NCBI RefSeq assembly: GCF_018860545.1
Contig: NZ_JAHKPN010000012.1
Location: forward strand, 62,001-126,000
DNA length: 64,000 nt
Reading direction: 5' to 3'
From: Winogradskyella psychrotolerans
GTDB taxonomy: Bacteria; Bacteroidota; Bacteroidia; Flavobacteriales; Flavobacteriaceae
Part shown: positions 25,817-34,990 of the stretch, piece after piece
Layout of the letters: every line of letters begins with the position of its first letter
Numbering within the stretch: the stretch's first letter is position 1
Notes under the pieces: model-generated
Seen by the model: the letters and a program-made list of their open reading frames with translations, nothing else
What the model was told of the DNA's origin: nothing
Databases searched by the model: none
Translations under genes and position numbers: made by a program

Positions 25817-25849
25817 GGCGATTATGACTTCGGTATTAATCGCCTTTTT
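25817..25849 (+). terminator. Intrinsic terminator of the sigma-factor operon
   Basis: Stem GGCGATTA / TAATCGCC with a 12-base loop and TTTTT tail. It overlaps the last 28 bases of the convergent CHAT gene. Confidence 0.75.
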
Positions 25850-28845
25850 GCAATTATAAAAACAATTAAAATTAATACAAAAAATACAACCCCATAAAGC
25901 CAATAATTAGTCGAAGAGACTATAGCAGATGTATCTCCAGTTAGTACAAAACCTGCCCAATAATAAGGATGTTTTAGGTTAGGATCATCTATGTTTTTTA
26001 AGTAATCTTGTTTAGCATTTTTTAAGGCTTCGCTTTTTGATAGACCTTCTTTTAAATAGTCATAAAAACGTTTCATTATAATTGAAGTTTCTTTATCTGG
26101 CACACGCCATAAACTTGTTAAAGTGGCATCACTACCAGCGTATTGAAAAGCTCTTGAGAAACTAAGAACACCCTCCTCCGAATCTACACGTCCAAAACCT
26201 GTATTACAAGCACTCAATGTGGTCAAATCAGCGTTTAACTTAAGATTGTAAATTGTATTTAAATCTAGATGATCTTCATTTTCGCTACTAGAGAATAATA
26301 ACATAGAGTTATATTCATTGTCTTCATCTACATAAGCATGCATTGCTAAGTGAAGCACCCCATAATTAGATACCGTACTTATAAAATTACCTTTATTGGC
26401 TGTAGTATCGTTATACAAATCACCATCAAATAGAGATGCTACATAAGCTGCTTCTTCTTGAGCAAAAGGCAATTGATATGCATTATTATTACGCTCTATA
26501 GATCTTTGAAATTCATTTCTACTATCTGATTTATCCAAATAAGCAGGAGAATAAGAAGCTAAAAGTTCATTGCTATCTTTATTGATATTACCTATTAATT
26601 TTAAAGACGTATTGTAGTTTACAACTCTATCACTCTCTAAATTTTTGTCCAAAAATAGTTCAAATGGCAGTAACGAAACACTACCCTCTGGCACTACAGT
26701 TACTTTTTCAAAACTTAGATTCTTATTTAAAAACTTTAAGTTAGAGCTTATTTCATTATAACTGTTTTCGTAATTTTCAAGCTGTTTAACATCACTTAAA
26801 AAATTAAAAACCTTTTGAGATAAATCTTCACTGCTTCCCAAATTAAAAAACTGTGTGTCATTTTTTGAAATTAAAAAAACATACAAGTTATCATAATCAT
26901 AAAAACGTACAATAACTTCTTGTTTAGATAGATTAGATTTCAATTCAAAAAGATTAAAATCCAAAGCCTCATTAATTTTACTACCATATGATTGCTTTTT
27001 TAGACTCAATAATAGATTTGATTTGTTTAGTTTTAAGCTATCGAGCTCTTCAGTGAGATTCTTATCTTTATCATCATTTTCTATCAGTTGCGATTTTAAC
27101 TGAGCAATTCTTACATCTAATAAATTGAGATTATCTAAAACTTTTTTTACGCTCTCATGGTAACTATACTTAATATTATTAATTCTGTTTTTTATAGTAA
27201 GTTGTGAGTTAGTGTTTTGCTCTACAACATTGACAATATTGTCATTTAGCATCTTATTTTCAACATTATCCACTTTTAATAATAATCTACATAGTAATAA
27301 ATTAGTATTTATATTATCAATGAGATTTTTTTCAAATACATTATAGTTGAATTGACTATTATTCTCATTCACTAACAATCCAGACAACAACGCCAATTTA
27401 AATGATTTATGATACAAACTCTGATTATTGGATAGTTTAGCATTCTCTAAAATCAAATTACTTAATTCTATTAATGTTTGAGCTGTATGCAAACTACCAT
27501 ATAAGTGATTATTTACAATATCAGAAACACCTATTTCATCTAAGCTCTTTATTTTAATACGTTCCAAATAATTATTGATTGTAATATCTAAATCTCTACT
27601 ATCATTTCGTAATAAAGCATATTTCACACTACTTAAAGCATACTTATTTAAAAAATCACTTCGTTGAAATTTATTAGCGAGCTCAAGATGAATATCTAAA
27701 TAGTAAGGTATAGAATCTAAATTATTAGTTAAGAATCTTTTTTTAACCTCTAAATCATAAGCATATAAAGCAAATATCTGGTCTTTTCTTACATCTGAGA
27801 TACTCATTTCCATGAGCTGTTTAATTCTATCGTCTAAAAGTTCGTGGTCAAAATTTTTGTTCTTGAGTTCTATTTTAGCCGCTCGATAAATTATTGAAGA
27901 ATAAAACATATTCTTATACCTATTGTTATCTACAATTAAATTATATACGTCCTTCGCCTTTTCGAAACTCTTTATTAATTGATCATATTCTTCATTTAAT
28001 TCCTGAATTTTGCATTCCAAGTCTATAGTCATCAACTGATCTATATATTTATTTGGAGGTATAAGTGACTTCCAATGTGAGATATGATTTTTAGCTTTTT
28101 CTAACTCACCTAAATCTATACAGACATCTGCTAAATTACTAAGAGCATAAGGTAAAAATTCTTCAGCTTGCTTTGGTATATTACCTTCTAGCAAATACGC
28201 TTCAAAATCATCTACCGACGCTCTTAATATCTCCCCGTTTTCTAACTGCTGGGCATAAATCATAAGCTGCCTATAATTTACTGTTTTTGCTACTTGTAGC
28301 TGAAGCTTAAGAGAATCAGGTATCGTTTCTTTTAATAAAGAATCTATAGTATGTTTAATAGGAAAAACACTTTCTTGCAGAGCATCTAATGGCTTACCAA
28401 CATCACCCAAAGAGTACCCTAGATTTGTGGTTGCCATTAATAATTTTTGATAATTCTTATTATTGTAATTCTTATATAGACTTATAAACTCTTTGTTGTA
28501 TTTAATGTTTTTATCGAGCTGGTTCGTTCTGTAAGTAAAAACATCATAATAACTATATAAGTTATTTAAATCATTAATTGGCATGTGCTTTAACGTTGTA
28601 TAATTAAATCTAGCACTATCCAAAAGTTCCTCCGTTTTATCATTGAATTGTTCGTTCTTAATGTTATTAATTGCTTTTGAAAGTAAGGATCTGGCTTTCA
28701 TTACTATTACACTATCTTGAAGAGCAATTTCTGATTTATTTTGAACTTCATTAATACTTAAGTTATCAGCTTTATTCTTTCTTGTACAAGAAATTAAAAA
28801 GATTAACATTGAAAGCATTAATAACAATTGTGATAAAAACCTCAT
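25822..28845 (-). CDS. Membrane-anchored TPR-CHAT protease
   Basis: The 1007-residue protein starts MRFLSQLLLMLSMLIFLISC, a lipoprotein signal with lipobox Cys20. A helical, TPR-like region of about 600 residues follows, then a coiled coil at about 560-620. The caspase-like CHAT domain covers about 680-970. Its catalytic dyad is H836 (LHLAMHAYVDE) and C880 (TTLSACNTGFG), with supporting motifs EEGVLSFSRAFQYAGSDATLTSLWRV and HPYYWAGFVLTG. A C-terminal transmembrane helix at about 983-1000 precedes a basic tail. Lipid anchor plus C-terminal helix put the protease in the periplasm or at the membrane. It converges on the ECF sigma operon, whose TPR anti-sigma protein also exposes a periplasmic domain. 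The substrate is not known. Confidence 0.88.
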   Translation of the reverse strand: MRFLSQLLLMLSMLIFLISCTRKNKADNLSINEVQNKSEIALQDSVIVMKARSLLSKAINNIKNEQFNDKTEELLDSARFNYTTLKHMPINDLNNLYSYYDVFTYRTNQLDKNIKYNKEFISLYKNYNNKNYQKLLMATTNLGYSLGDVGKPLDALQESVFPIKHTIDSLLKETIPDSLKLQLQVAKTVNYRQLMIYAQQLENGEILRASVDDFEAYLLEGNIPKQAEEFLPYALSNLADVCIDLGELEKAKNHISHWKSLIPPNKYIDQLMTIDLECKIQELNEEYDQLIKSFEKAKDVYNLIVDNNRYKNMFYSSIIYRAAKIELKNKNFDHELLDDRIKQLMEMSISDVRKDQIFALYAYDLEVKKRFLTNNLDSIPYYLDIHLELANKFQRSDFLNKYALSSVKYALLRNDSRDLDITINNYLERIKIKSLDEIGVSDIVNNHLYGSLHTAQTLIELSNLILENAKLSNNQSLYHKSFKLALLSGLLVNENNSQFNYNVFEKNLIDNINTNLLLCRLLLKVDNVENKMLNDNIVNVVEQNTNSQLTIKNRINNIKYSYHESVKKVLDNLNLLDVRIAQLKSQLIENDDKDKNLTEELDSLKLNKSNLLLSLKKQSYGSKINEALDFNLFELKSNLSKQEVIVRFYDYDNLYVFLISKNDTQFFNLGSSEDLSQKVFNFLSDVKQLENYENSYNEISSNLKFLNKNLSFEKVTVVPEGSVSLLPFELFLDKNLESDRVVNYNTSLKLIGNINKDSNELLASYSPAYLDKSDSRNEFQRSIERNNNAYQLPFAQEEAAYVASLFDGDLYNDTTANKGNFISTVSNYGVLHLAMHAYVDEDNEYNSMLLFSSSENEDHLDLNTIYNLKLNADLTTLSACNTGFGRVDSEEGVLSFSRAFQYAGSDATLTSLWRVPDKETSIIMKRFYDYLKEGLSKSEALKNAKQDYLKNIDDPNLKHPYYWAGFVLTGDTSAIVSSTNYWLYGVVFFVLILIVFIIAKRRLIPKS

Positions 28846-28896
28846 AAATTCTAAATAAAAAAATATTATAATGTATGAAACATTAAATATAACGTA

Positions 28897-28904
28897 TATT
28901 TTTG
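28897..28904 (+). promoter_or_regulatory. -7 box upstream of the flavoprotein gene
   Basis: TATTTTTG fits TAnnTTTG and sits 22 bases before the ATG. No clear -33 TTG is present. Confidence 0.35.
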
Positions 28905-28926
28905 ATTTATAGAATAAAGAAAAAAC

Positions 28927-29529
28927 ATGTTCGATACATTAATTATAGGAGCTGGTGCCGCAGGTTTATCTTGCGCTTTGGTTTTAGGTTCTGCTAAAAA
29001 CAAACCTTTTGCGAAGAACAAAACTATTGGCATTATTGCACACCAAAAAACATCGCATCTTCAAAATGCTTTATTTAATAATGTACTTGGCTTAAAACCT
29101 GGAACCTTAGGTGCAGACATCCTAAACGATGGCTTACAACAACTGAGCGATTTATATCCTCATGTTAATCAAATCGATAATGAAAAAGTTGTTTCAATAA
29201 CAAAGGATTCCAATGGGTTTTCAATTAAAACGAATAAAAATAATTACCACTCTAAAATTGTAGTAATAGCCGTTGGCTATACCAATTTAATGACTATAAA
29301 TGGTTTAGAAAATTATATTGAACCACACCCAAGAGCTGCTGTAGAAAAAGATAGAATTTGGTTAAAAAACACAGATCATCTTATTGAAGAAAACTTGTAC
29401 GTAGCTGGTACTTTAGCAGGTTGGCGTAGTCAATTCTCTATAGCTAGTGGTAGTGGAGCACATGTAGCGACGGATATTTTAACGCTTTGGAATGATGGGA
29501 AACAAACTAAGGTTCACGATAAAATTTAA
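28927..29529 (+). CDS. Short FAD-dependent oxidoreductase, thioredoxin-reductase-like without NAD domain
   Basis: The 200-residue protein begins with a Rossmann dinucleotide motif (MFDTLIIGAGAAGLSCALVL). It closes with the FAD-binding C-terminal motif of TrxR relatives (NLYVAGTLAGWRSQFSIASGSGAHVATDIL). A standard thioredoxin reductase has about 310 residues. Here the central NADPH-binding domain and the redox CxxC are missing, and an internal VVIAVGYTNL segment replaces the ATG motif. There is no sign of a frameshift. It is probably a real compact flavoprotein family, using another electron donor or a partner. It is convergent with the S41 peptidase gene. Substrate unknown. Confidence 0.75.
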   Translation: MFDTLIIGAGAAGLSCALVLGSAKNKPFAKNKTIGIIAHQKTSHLQNALFNNVLGLKPGTLGADILNDGLQQLSDLYPHVNQIDNEKVVSITKDSNGFSIKTNKNNYHSKIVVIAVGYTNLMTINGLENYIEPHPRAAVEKDRIWLKNTDHLIEENLYVAGTLAGWRSQFSIASGSGAHVATDILTLWNDGKQTKVHDKI

Positions 29530-29533
29530 TGGC

Positions 29534-31147
29534 TTATTGCTGCTCCCTAATATTAGGATAATCAGTACTTAAAAGTATCACTTCTTGCACCATAATATCT
29601 TCTTTATTTATGATTTCCTCAAATGCATTATCATCAAATAATTGACGTGCTAAAGTTGCTTTTATAAGTCGTCTAATTTCTGCATTGTAGGCTACAAAAG
29701 AAATATTGGTACGCTCTCTTTGATTCACATAATTTTGAAAACGCACCACAATATCATCACTAACTTCAAAATTATTAATAAAATCGTACTTAGAAACACT
29801 TTGATATACGGTACGATCTTTATCCAATTCTTCAAAAACAAAATAACCAAAATGCCCTCTTCGTCTTAAATAATTTATGGTTTCATTATCAAATGAACGA
29901 TCTATAGGTACAAATATATCTGGAATAATACCTCCACCTCCATAAACTACTTTACCTTTTGGTGTGGTAAATTTTAAAGAGTCATCAACTTCTATATTCT
30001 CTTCATGGGCTAGTTCTCCTGTCCTTAAACGCTTATAATAATCATTGTAATAAGTATCAGTATCACCATTTGTATATGGTTTTTGAATAGAACGACCAGT
30101 TGGAGTATAATATCTAGATACGGTTAAACGCACAGCACTACCATCCCCTAATGCCATTTCGCGTTGCACTAAACCTTTGCCGTAAGAGCGTCGTCCGACA
30201 ATAATACCTTTATCATTATCTTGTAACGCACCTGCAATGACTTCACTTGCTGATGCCGAATTTTCATTGATAAGAATATAAAGCTCACCTTCTTCAAAAT
30301 CTCCTCTTTTTGTGGCATAAATATGTTCTTCCTTTCCTCTCTTATCTTTTGTAAACAAAATGAGCTTACCATCTTCTAAAAATTCATCCGCAATCTGCTC
30401 AGCGACACCTAAAAACCCGCCTGGATTATCCCTTAAATCTAAAGCCAATTTAGTAGCACCAAGGTCTTTCAATTCACTGAGTGCAAATTTAAATTCCTTA
30501 AACGTAGATTCTGCAAAACGATTCATTTTCATATATCCTAAATCCTCAGTAAGCATATATGCAGCCTCTATACTTTTAATAGGAATAGCTTTACGTTTAA
30601 CATCAAACTCTAACAATTCATCCTCTCCTTTACGAAATACTGTAAGTTTAACATTAGTATTTTTATCACCTTTTAGCTTCTCACTTATAAAGTCACTTGA
30701 AACATTAGGGCCATAAAGCGTATCTCCATCGGCTAAAAGAATACGGTCTCCACTCATAATACCTGCCCGCTCACTTGGACCATTTTCCGTAGGTCTAATC
30801 ACTGTAATACTATCGTTGTAGGGGTAAAAATTAATACCAATACCTACAAAATCACCTTTCATGTTTTCAGTGATTCGCTCTAAATCTTCTTTAGGAATAT
30901 ACGTAGAATGTGGATCTAAATTATGTAAAATACCATTGACAGTAACATCTACAATACTATCTGTATTGACGTCTTCTACGTACTCGTAATCGATGTAATC
31001 AATTAATCGGTTGAGCTTATCTTTTTTACTATTGGTAGAAAAGAGATTATCTGATGTATCCGAAAAATTTAATTTTCCTCCTATAATGACTCCTGCCGCA
31101 ATTGCAACACCGATAATAAGTGGTATGTATTTATTTTTTGTAGTCAT
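29534..31147 (-). CDS. S41-family C-terminal processing peptidase (Ctp/Tsp-like)
   Basis: The start is ATG 31147 (MTTKNKYIPLIIGVAIAAGVIIGG, an N-terminal membrane anchor). The longer frame would overlap the deaminase gene. The 537-residue protein has a PDZ domain at about 85-170 (GDFVGIGINFYPYNDSITVIRPTENGPSERAGIMSGDRILLADG). The peptidase S41 core follows, with the substrate groove LALDLRDNPGGFLGVAEQIADEFL. The Ser-Lys dyad lies in INENSASASEVIAGALQDNDKGIIVGRRSYGKGLVQ. It would cleave periplasmic proteins near their C-termini. It is co-directional with the deaminase gene, one base apart, so the two are probably co-translated. Confidence 0.92.
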   Translation of the reverse strand: MTTKNKYIPLIIGVAIAAGVIIGGKLNFSDTSDNLFSTNSKKDKLNRLIDYIDYEYVEDVNTDSIVDVTVNGILHNLDPHSTYIPKEDLERITENMKGDFVGIGINFYPYNDSITVIRPTENGPSERAGIMSGDRILLADGDTLYGPNVSSDFISEKLKGDKNTNVKLTVFRKGEDELLEFDVKRKAIPIKSIEAAYMLTEDLGYMKMNRFAESTFKEFKFALSELKDLGATKLALDLRDNPGGFLGVAEQIADEFLEDGKLILFTKDKRGKEEHIYATKRGDFEEGELYILINENSASASEVIAGALQDNDKGIIVGRRSYGKGLVQREMALGDGSAVRLTVSRYYTPTGRSIQKPYTNGDTDTYYNDYYKRLRTGELAHEENIEVDDSLKFTTPKGKVVYGGGGIIPDIFVPIDRSFDNETINYLRRRGHFGYFVFEELDKDRTVYQSVSKYDFINNFEVSDDIVVRFQNYVNQRERTNISFVAYNAEIRRLIKATLARQLFDDNAFEEIINKEDIMVQEVILLSTDYPNIREQQ

Positions 31148-31148
31148 A

Positions 31149-31601
31149 TTATTTCTCGAGCCTATGAGAATCTTCATTTAGATCTTCTATAAGTTCCAAC
31201 GCGATACCTGCCTTTTTAAGAAATTTAATTCCGGAATCATCTTTATAACCTTGATGATAAACCACTCTTACAATGCCTGCTTGGTGAATTAATTTACTAC
31301 ATTCTTTACAAGGGGAAAGCGTTATGTATAACGTTGCTCCTTGACAAGATTGTGTAGACGATGCTACTTTAAGAATAGCATTAGCTTCAGCATGTAGCAC
31401 ATACCATTTTGTGTAACCTTCGTCATCTTCACAATAGTTTTCAAAACCTGTTGGTGTACCATTGTAACCATCAGAAATTATCATTCTATCTTTTACAATA
31501 AGCGCGCCAACTTGTTTGCGTTTGCAATGCGATAATTTTCCCCATTCCTTTGCAATGCGTAAATAAGCTTTATCGTAGCGTAATTGTTTTGTCTTTGGCA
31601 T
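31149..31601 (-). CDS. dCMP deaminase family protein
   Basis: The 150-residue zinc enzyme has the ligand motifs HAEANAILKVASS (His ligand and catalytic Glu) and LSPCKECSKLIHQAG (two Cys ligands). KRKQVGALIVKDRMIISDGYNGTP upstream is typical of dCMP deaminase/ComEB. It converts dCMP to dUMP for thymidylate synthesis. The assignment to dCMP rather than another cytidine substrate rests on overall pattern. It is immediately upstream of the S41 peptidase gene. Confidence 0.88.
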   Translation of the reverse strand: MPKTKQLRYDKAYLRIAKEWGKLSHCKRKQVGALIVKDRMIISDGYNGTPTGFENYCEDDEGYTKWYVLHAEANAILKVASSTQSCQGATLYITLSPCKECSKLIHQAGIVRVVYHQGYKDDSGIKFLKKAGIALELIEDLNEDSHRLEK

Positions 31602-31703
31602 TAATAATTAGTGTTTTGCAAACGTAGCATGTGAGAACGAAGATAAATGTATAGTATTTTATAACCCATTTACTTGTCGTTAAAGTTTTACCAATATTTT
31701 TTC

Positions 31704-32294
31704 TTAATTGATGTAATCGCTAGCCATTATCATAGGAATTACTAAACCTACAACCACAGCAGATAATACCATTACCCAGTCGCGACGCGAAAATCTAAAT
31801 ATAGTTTGGCACAAATATCCTATAAATAAAACGACAAAGACAATAATTACTTGCGCAAGTTCTATCCCTAATGCGAATTCTATTAGAAGTTCTAATTTAC
31901 CTTCAGACTGACCTGCAAACATTTTAAATTCTCGTGCAAAACCTAAGCCGTGTATAAGCCCAAAAAATAAAGTTGTAAAAAACAGTAAGCCTAATTTAGA
32001 GTTTTTAGATTTTTTTCCGGCCGTAAATACATTGTAAAGTGCCATAATTAAAATGGTCAATGGGATAAGGAATTCTACTAACTTACCATTAATACTAACA
32101 ACACCATAAGCTGCCAGCACTAACGATAACGTATGACCAACAGTAAATGTTGTCACTAAAATCAATACACGTTTCCAATCATTAAAAACATAAGGTACCG
32201 AGAGCACCATTAAAAACAAAATATGATCGTAACCGTTGATATCTAAAACATGGTTCATGCCATATTGCACATTAAACCAGAAATTTTCTAACAT
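31704..32294 (-). CDS. HupE/UreJ-family membrane protein
   Basis: The 196-residue protein has about six membrane helices. HupE/UreJ signatures are NGYDHILFLMVLSVPYVF near residue 20, FTVGHTLSLVLAAYG, and LFFGLIHGLGFA near residue 115. The family is linked to nickel or cobalt uptake, but no hydrogenase or urease genes are adjacent, so the metal is unknown. It is a single gene, divergent from the SAM riboswitch unit. Confidence 0.85.
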   Translation of the reverse strand: MLENFWFNVQYGMNHVLDINGYDHILFLMVLSVPYVFNDWKRVLILVTTFTVGHTLSLVLAAYGVVSINGKLVEFLIPLTILIMALYNVFTAGKKSKNSKLGLLFFTTLFFGLIHGLGFAREFKMFAGQSEGKLELLIEFALGIELAQVIIVFVVLFIGYLCQTIFRFSRRDWVMVLSAVVVGLVIPMIMASDYIN

Positions 32295-32433
32295 AATTAT
32301 ATTTATTTGGGTTAACCAAAGTTACAATTAAAATGCAATATGCACTTACTAAAATAAAGTGAATAATATTTGTATAATCGTATTTTCTTTCGGAATATTG
32401 TAACTTATAAAGTTCAAATCACGTATTGAAATG

Positions 32434-32552
32434 TTATCAAGAAAGGTGGAGGGATTAGACCCTTTGAAACCTTAGCAACCCTTAAACTTATTAAGAAGGT
32501 GCTAACTTCTACGTAATTGTCGATTCATTTATCGCACAATTGGATAGATAAC
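32434..32552 (+). ncRNA. SAM-I (S-box) riboswitch
   Basis: Conserved S-box elements appear in order. P1 5' strand GTTATC is at 32434, then CAAGAAAGGTGGAGGGA (GGTGGAGGGA at 32445), CCCTTTGAAACCTTAGCAACC, and GGTGCTAACTTC near 32499. The P1 3' strand GATAAC is at 32547 and pairs exactly with the 5' strand. It binds S-adenosylmethionine and controls the methionine genes downstream. A weak hairpin TTACC/GGTAA at 32562-32578 follows. The expression platform is not obvious; an RBS-sequestering mechanism is hard to see in a genome with few Shine-Dalgarno sites. Confidence 0.9.
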
Positions 32553-32664
32553 CCAACATTGTTACCTCATCATGGTAATTTAAATTCTTATAACATTTTT
32601 CTATTTACACGTCAATTTTTGACGCATTTGATTTTTGGCTTACTATTAAATTATGTAACACAAA

Positions 32665-33834
32665 ATGAGTTCAAAACACATAGAAACTGAAGCTATAAGA
32701 ACACAAATAGAACGTTCACAATATCTAGAACATTCTAGTCCGATGTATTTAACATCGAGCTACGTTTTTGAAGATGCTGAAGATATGCGTGCGTCGTTTG
32801 CAGATGAAAAAGAACGCAATATTTACAGTCGATATTCTAATCCAAACTCGTCAGAATTTATAGAAAAAGTTTGTAAAATGGAAGGTGCAGAACGTGGTTA
32901 TGCCTTTGCCTCTGGTATGTCTGCTGTGTTTTCTACGTTTGCTGCGTTATTAGATTCGGATGACCATATTATTTCATCACGAAGCATTTTTGGTTCAACT
33001 CAAACCTTATTCAATAACATTTTACCAAAGTGGAAGATTTCAACAAGCTATTTTAAAATTGATGAATTAGATGATATTGAAAGCTTAATTCAACCCAATA
33101 CTAAAGTAATTTACGCAGAGAGCCCAACCAATCCTGCCGTAGATATTTTAGACTTACAACGCTTAGGTGATATAGCTAAAAAACACAATCTCTTATTTAT
33201 AATAGATAATTGTTTTGCCACACCATATTTACAACAACCTATTAAGTTTGGTGCAGATATCGTTATTCATTCTGCTACAAAATTAATGGATGGACAAGGT
33301 AGAGTTCTTGGTGGCGTAACCGTTGGAAATGCAGACTTAATTCAAAAAATATATTTATTCTCAAGAATTAGTGGACCAGCATTATCACCATTTAACGCTT
33401 GGGTATTATCTAAAAGTTTAGAAACACTGCCGGTTAGAGTAGACAGACATTGTGATAACGCCTTAAAAGTAGCAACATTTTTAGAGAGTCATGATAACGT
33501 GAAATTCGTCAAATATCCATTCCTAAAATCGCACCCACAATACGAATTAGCAAAAAAACAGATGAAATTAGGTGGCAGCATTGTTGCTTTTGAAATCAAA
33601 GGAGGCATTGAAGCCGGAAGACAATTCCTTAATTCAATTAAGCTATTATCACTCTCTGCAAATTTAGGAGATACAAGAACTATTGTAACGCATCCTGCAT
33701 CAACAACGCATGCCAAAATACCAGAAGATATTCGTTTAGAAACAGGAATCACAGCGGGTTTAATTAGAATTTCGGTTGGTCTAGAACATCCTGAAGATAT
33801 TATTAACGATTTAAAACAAGCACTAGAAAACTAG
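32665..33834 (+). CDS. O-succinylhomoserine sulfhydrylase or cystathionine gamma-synthase (PLP enzyme)
   Basis: The 389-residue protein belongs to the Cys/Met metabolism PLP family. The PLP-binding Lys is in IVIHSATKLMDGQGRVLGG at about residue 208. Other conserved parts are the substrate loop YSRYSNPNSSEFIEKVCKMEGAERGYAFASGMSAVFS, YAESPTNPAVDILDL and the C-terminal IRISVGLEHPEDIINDL. It forms homocysteine from O-succinylhomoserine and sulfide (MetZ), or cystathionine with cysteine (MetB). Overall similarity favours MetZ in Bacteroidota, but sequence alone does not decide. It is the first gene under the SAM riboswitch, whose 3' end lies 112 bases upstream. Confidence 0.88.
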   Translation: MSSKHIETEAIRTQIERSQYLEHSSPMYLTSSYVFEDAEDMRASFADEKERNIYSRYSNPNSSEFIEKVCKMEGAERGYAFASGMSAVFSTFAALLDSDDHIISSRSIFGSTQTLFNNILPKWKISTSYFKIDELDDIESLIQPNTKVIYAESPTNPAVDILDLQRLGDIAKKHNLLFIIDNCFATPYLQQPIKFGADIVIHSATKLMDGQGRVLGGVTVGNADLIQKIYLFSRISGPALSPFNAWVLSKSLETLPVRVDRHCDNALKVATFLESHDNVKFVKYPFLKSHPQYELAKKQMKLGGSIVAFEIKGGIEAGRQFLNSIKLLSLSANLGDTRTIVTHPASTTHAKIPEDIRLETGITAGLIRISVGLEHPEDIINDLKQALEN

Positions 33835-33871
33835 ATTTTGAAATTGAACAAAAATTTTAACTGATTGGATT

Positions 33872-33942
33872 GTCCCCTTGAGGATTAGTGAGAAACAAAA
33901 TATTTTTTTGTTTTGAAACTACCGAGCGAAGCTCTTAGGGGT
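33872..33942. repeat. Imperfect inverted repeat in the metZ-metH spacer
   Basis: CCCCTTGAG near 33872 and CTCTTAGGGG near 33931 are complementary arms separated by about 50 AT-rich bases. It is a hairpin of a kind dispersed in Flavobacteriia genomes. It lies just upstream of the metH start and could act as a processing or weak termination site. Confidence 0.35.
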
Positions 33943-33961
33943 GTCTCAAACAAAAAAGACT

Positions 33962-34963
33962 ATGAGCAAAATAAAACAAGAATTACAAAAACGAATCTTA
34001 GTTCTCGATGGTGCCATGGGAACCATGCTTCAGCAATATAATTTCTCAGAAGAAGATTTTAGAGGCGAACGTTTTAAAGATTATCCATCGCCATTAAAAG
34101 GAAATAACGATTTATTATCCATAACGCAACCGAAAGCCATAGCAGAAATTCATGCTAAGTATTTTGAAGCTGGTGCAGATATTGTAGAAACCAATACATT
34201 TTCTGGTACCACCATTGCCATGGCAGATTACGACATGGAAGATTTGGTGTATGAGCTGAATTATGAATCCGCTAAAATCGCTAAAGAAGTTGCTGATAAA
34301 TTTGCCAAAGACAATCCTGAAAAGCCTCGCTTTGTAGCCGGAAGTATTGGACCAACAAACCGAACTGCGAGTTTATCACCAGATGTCAACCGACCAGAAT
34401 ATAGAGCCATTACGTTTAACGAGTTACGTGTAGCCTACAAACAACAAGTAGAAGCCTTAATTGATGGTGGTGTAGATATGCTTTTGGTGGAAACTATTTT
34501 TGATACTCTAAATGCAAAAGCGGCTTTATTTGCTATTGAAGAAGTAAAAGAAGAACGTCATATTGATATTCCAATTATGGTTTCAGGAACCATAACCGAT
34601 GCATCAGGAAGAACACTATCTGGACAAACCGTTGAAGCGTTTTTAACCTCAGTATCTCATATTCCATTGTTAAGCGTTGGTTTTAATTGTGCCCTTGGAG
34701 CGCAACAACTACAACCCTATTTACAACGCTTATCTGACGAAACAGAATTTTTTACCTCAGCACATCCAAATGCAGGTTTACCAAATGCCTTTGGAGAATA
34801 CGATGAAACACCAGAACAAATGCAAGGTTATATTGAAGCCTATCTTAAAGACAACCTCATCAATATAATTGGTGGCTGTTGTGGCACAAGTCCTGAACAT
34901 ATTAAAGCTATTGCGGAAGTCGCTCAAAAATACAAACCAAGAAAAATTGTCATTCCTGCGTAG
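33962..34963 (+). CDS. metH: Methionine synthase, homocysteine-binding half (split MetH, N-terminal)
   Basis: The start is taken at ATG 33962 ([24 protein letters not shown]); a GTG 21 bases upstream is in frame but lies inside the repeat. The 333-residue protein is the homocysteine S-methyltransferase domain. Zinc ligands are Cys in [12 protein letters not shown] and the Cys pair in [13 protein letters not shown]. It binds homocysteine and accepts the methyl from methylcobalamin held by the partner encoded 27 bases downstream. Splitting of MetH after this domain is known in Bacteroidota. Oddly, the last codons and stop fall inside a 20-bp dispersed palindrome at 34952, suggesting the 3' end was reshaped by repeat insertion. 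Confidence 0.95.
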   Translation: MSKIKQELQKRILVLDGAMGTMLQQYNFSEEDFRGERFKDYPSPLKGNNDLLSITQPKAIAEIHAKYFEAGADIVETNTFSGTTIAMADYDMEDLVYELNYESAKIAKEVADKFAKDNPEKPRFVAGSIGPTNRTASLSPDVNRPEYRAITFNELRVAYKQQVEALIDGGVDMLLVETIFDTLNAKAALFAIEEVKEERHIDIPIMVSGTITDASGRTLSGQTVEAFLTSVSHIPLLSVGFNCALGAQQLQPYLQRLSDETEFFTSAHPNAGLPNAFGEYDETPEQMQGYIEAYLKDNLINIIGGCCGTSPEHIKAIAEVAQKYKPRKIVIPA

Positions 34964-34971
34964 GCAGGAAT
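34952..34971. repeat. 20-bp REP-like palindrome, copy 2, overlapping the metH stop codon
   Basis: ATTCCTGC-gtag-GCAGGAAT has the same 8-bp arms as 12347-12366. Its loop supplies the TAG stop of the N-terminal MetH half. Confidence 0.7.
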
Positions 34972-34990
34972 CCACTTTGAAAAGACTCAC

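Noticed and set aside
32610..32625. CGTCAATTTTTGACG hairpin after the SAM riboswitch as its terminator
   Set aside because: A six-base AT-rich stem without a following T run is too weak; the expression platform is left undefined.
33941..33961. GTG start for the N-terminal half of MetH
   Set aside because: It lies at the edge of an inverted repeat and adds seven residues not typical of the family; ATG 33962 gives the normal start.
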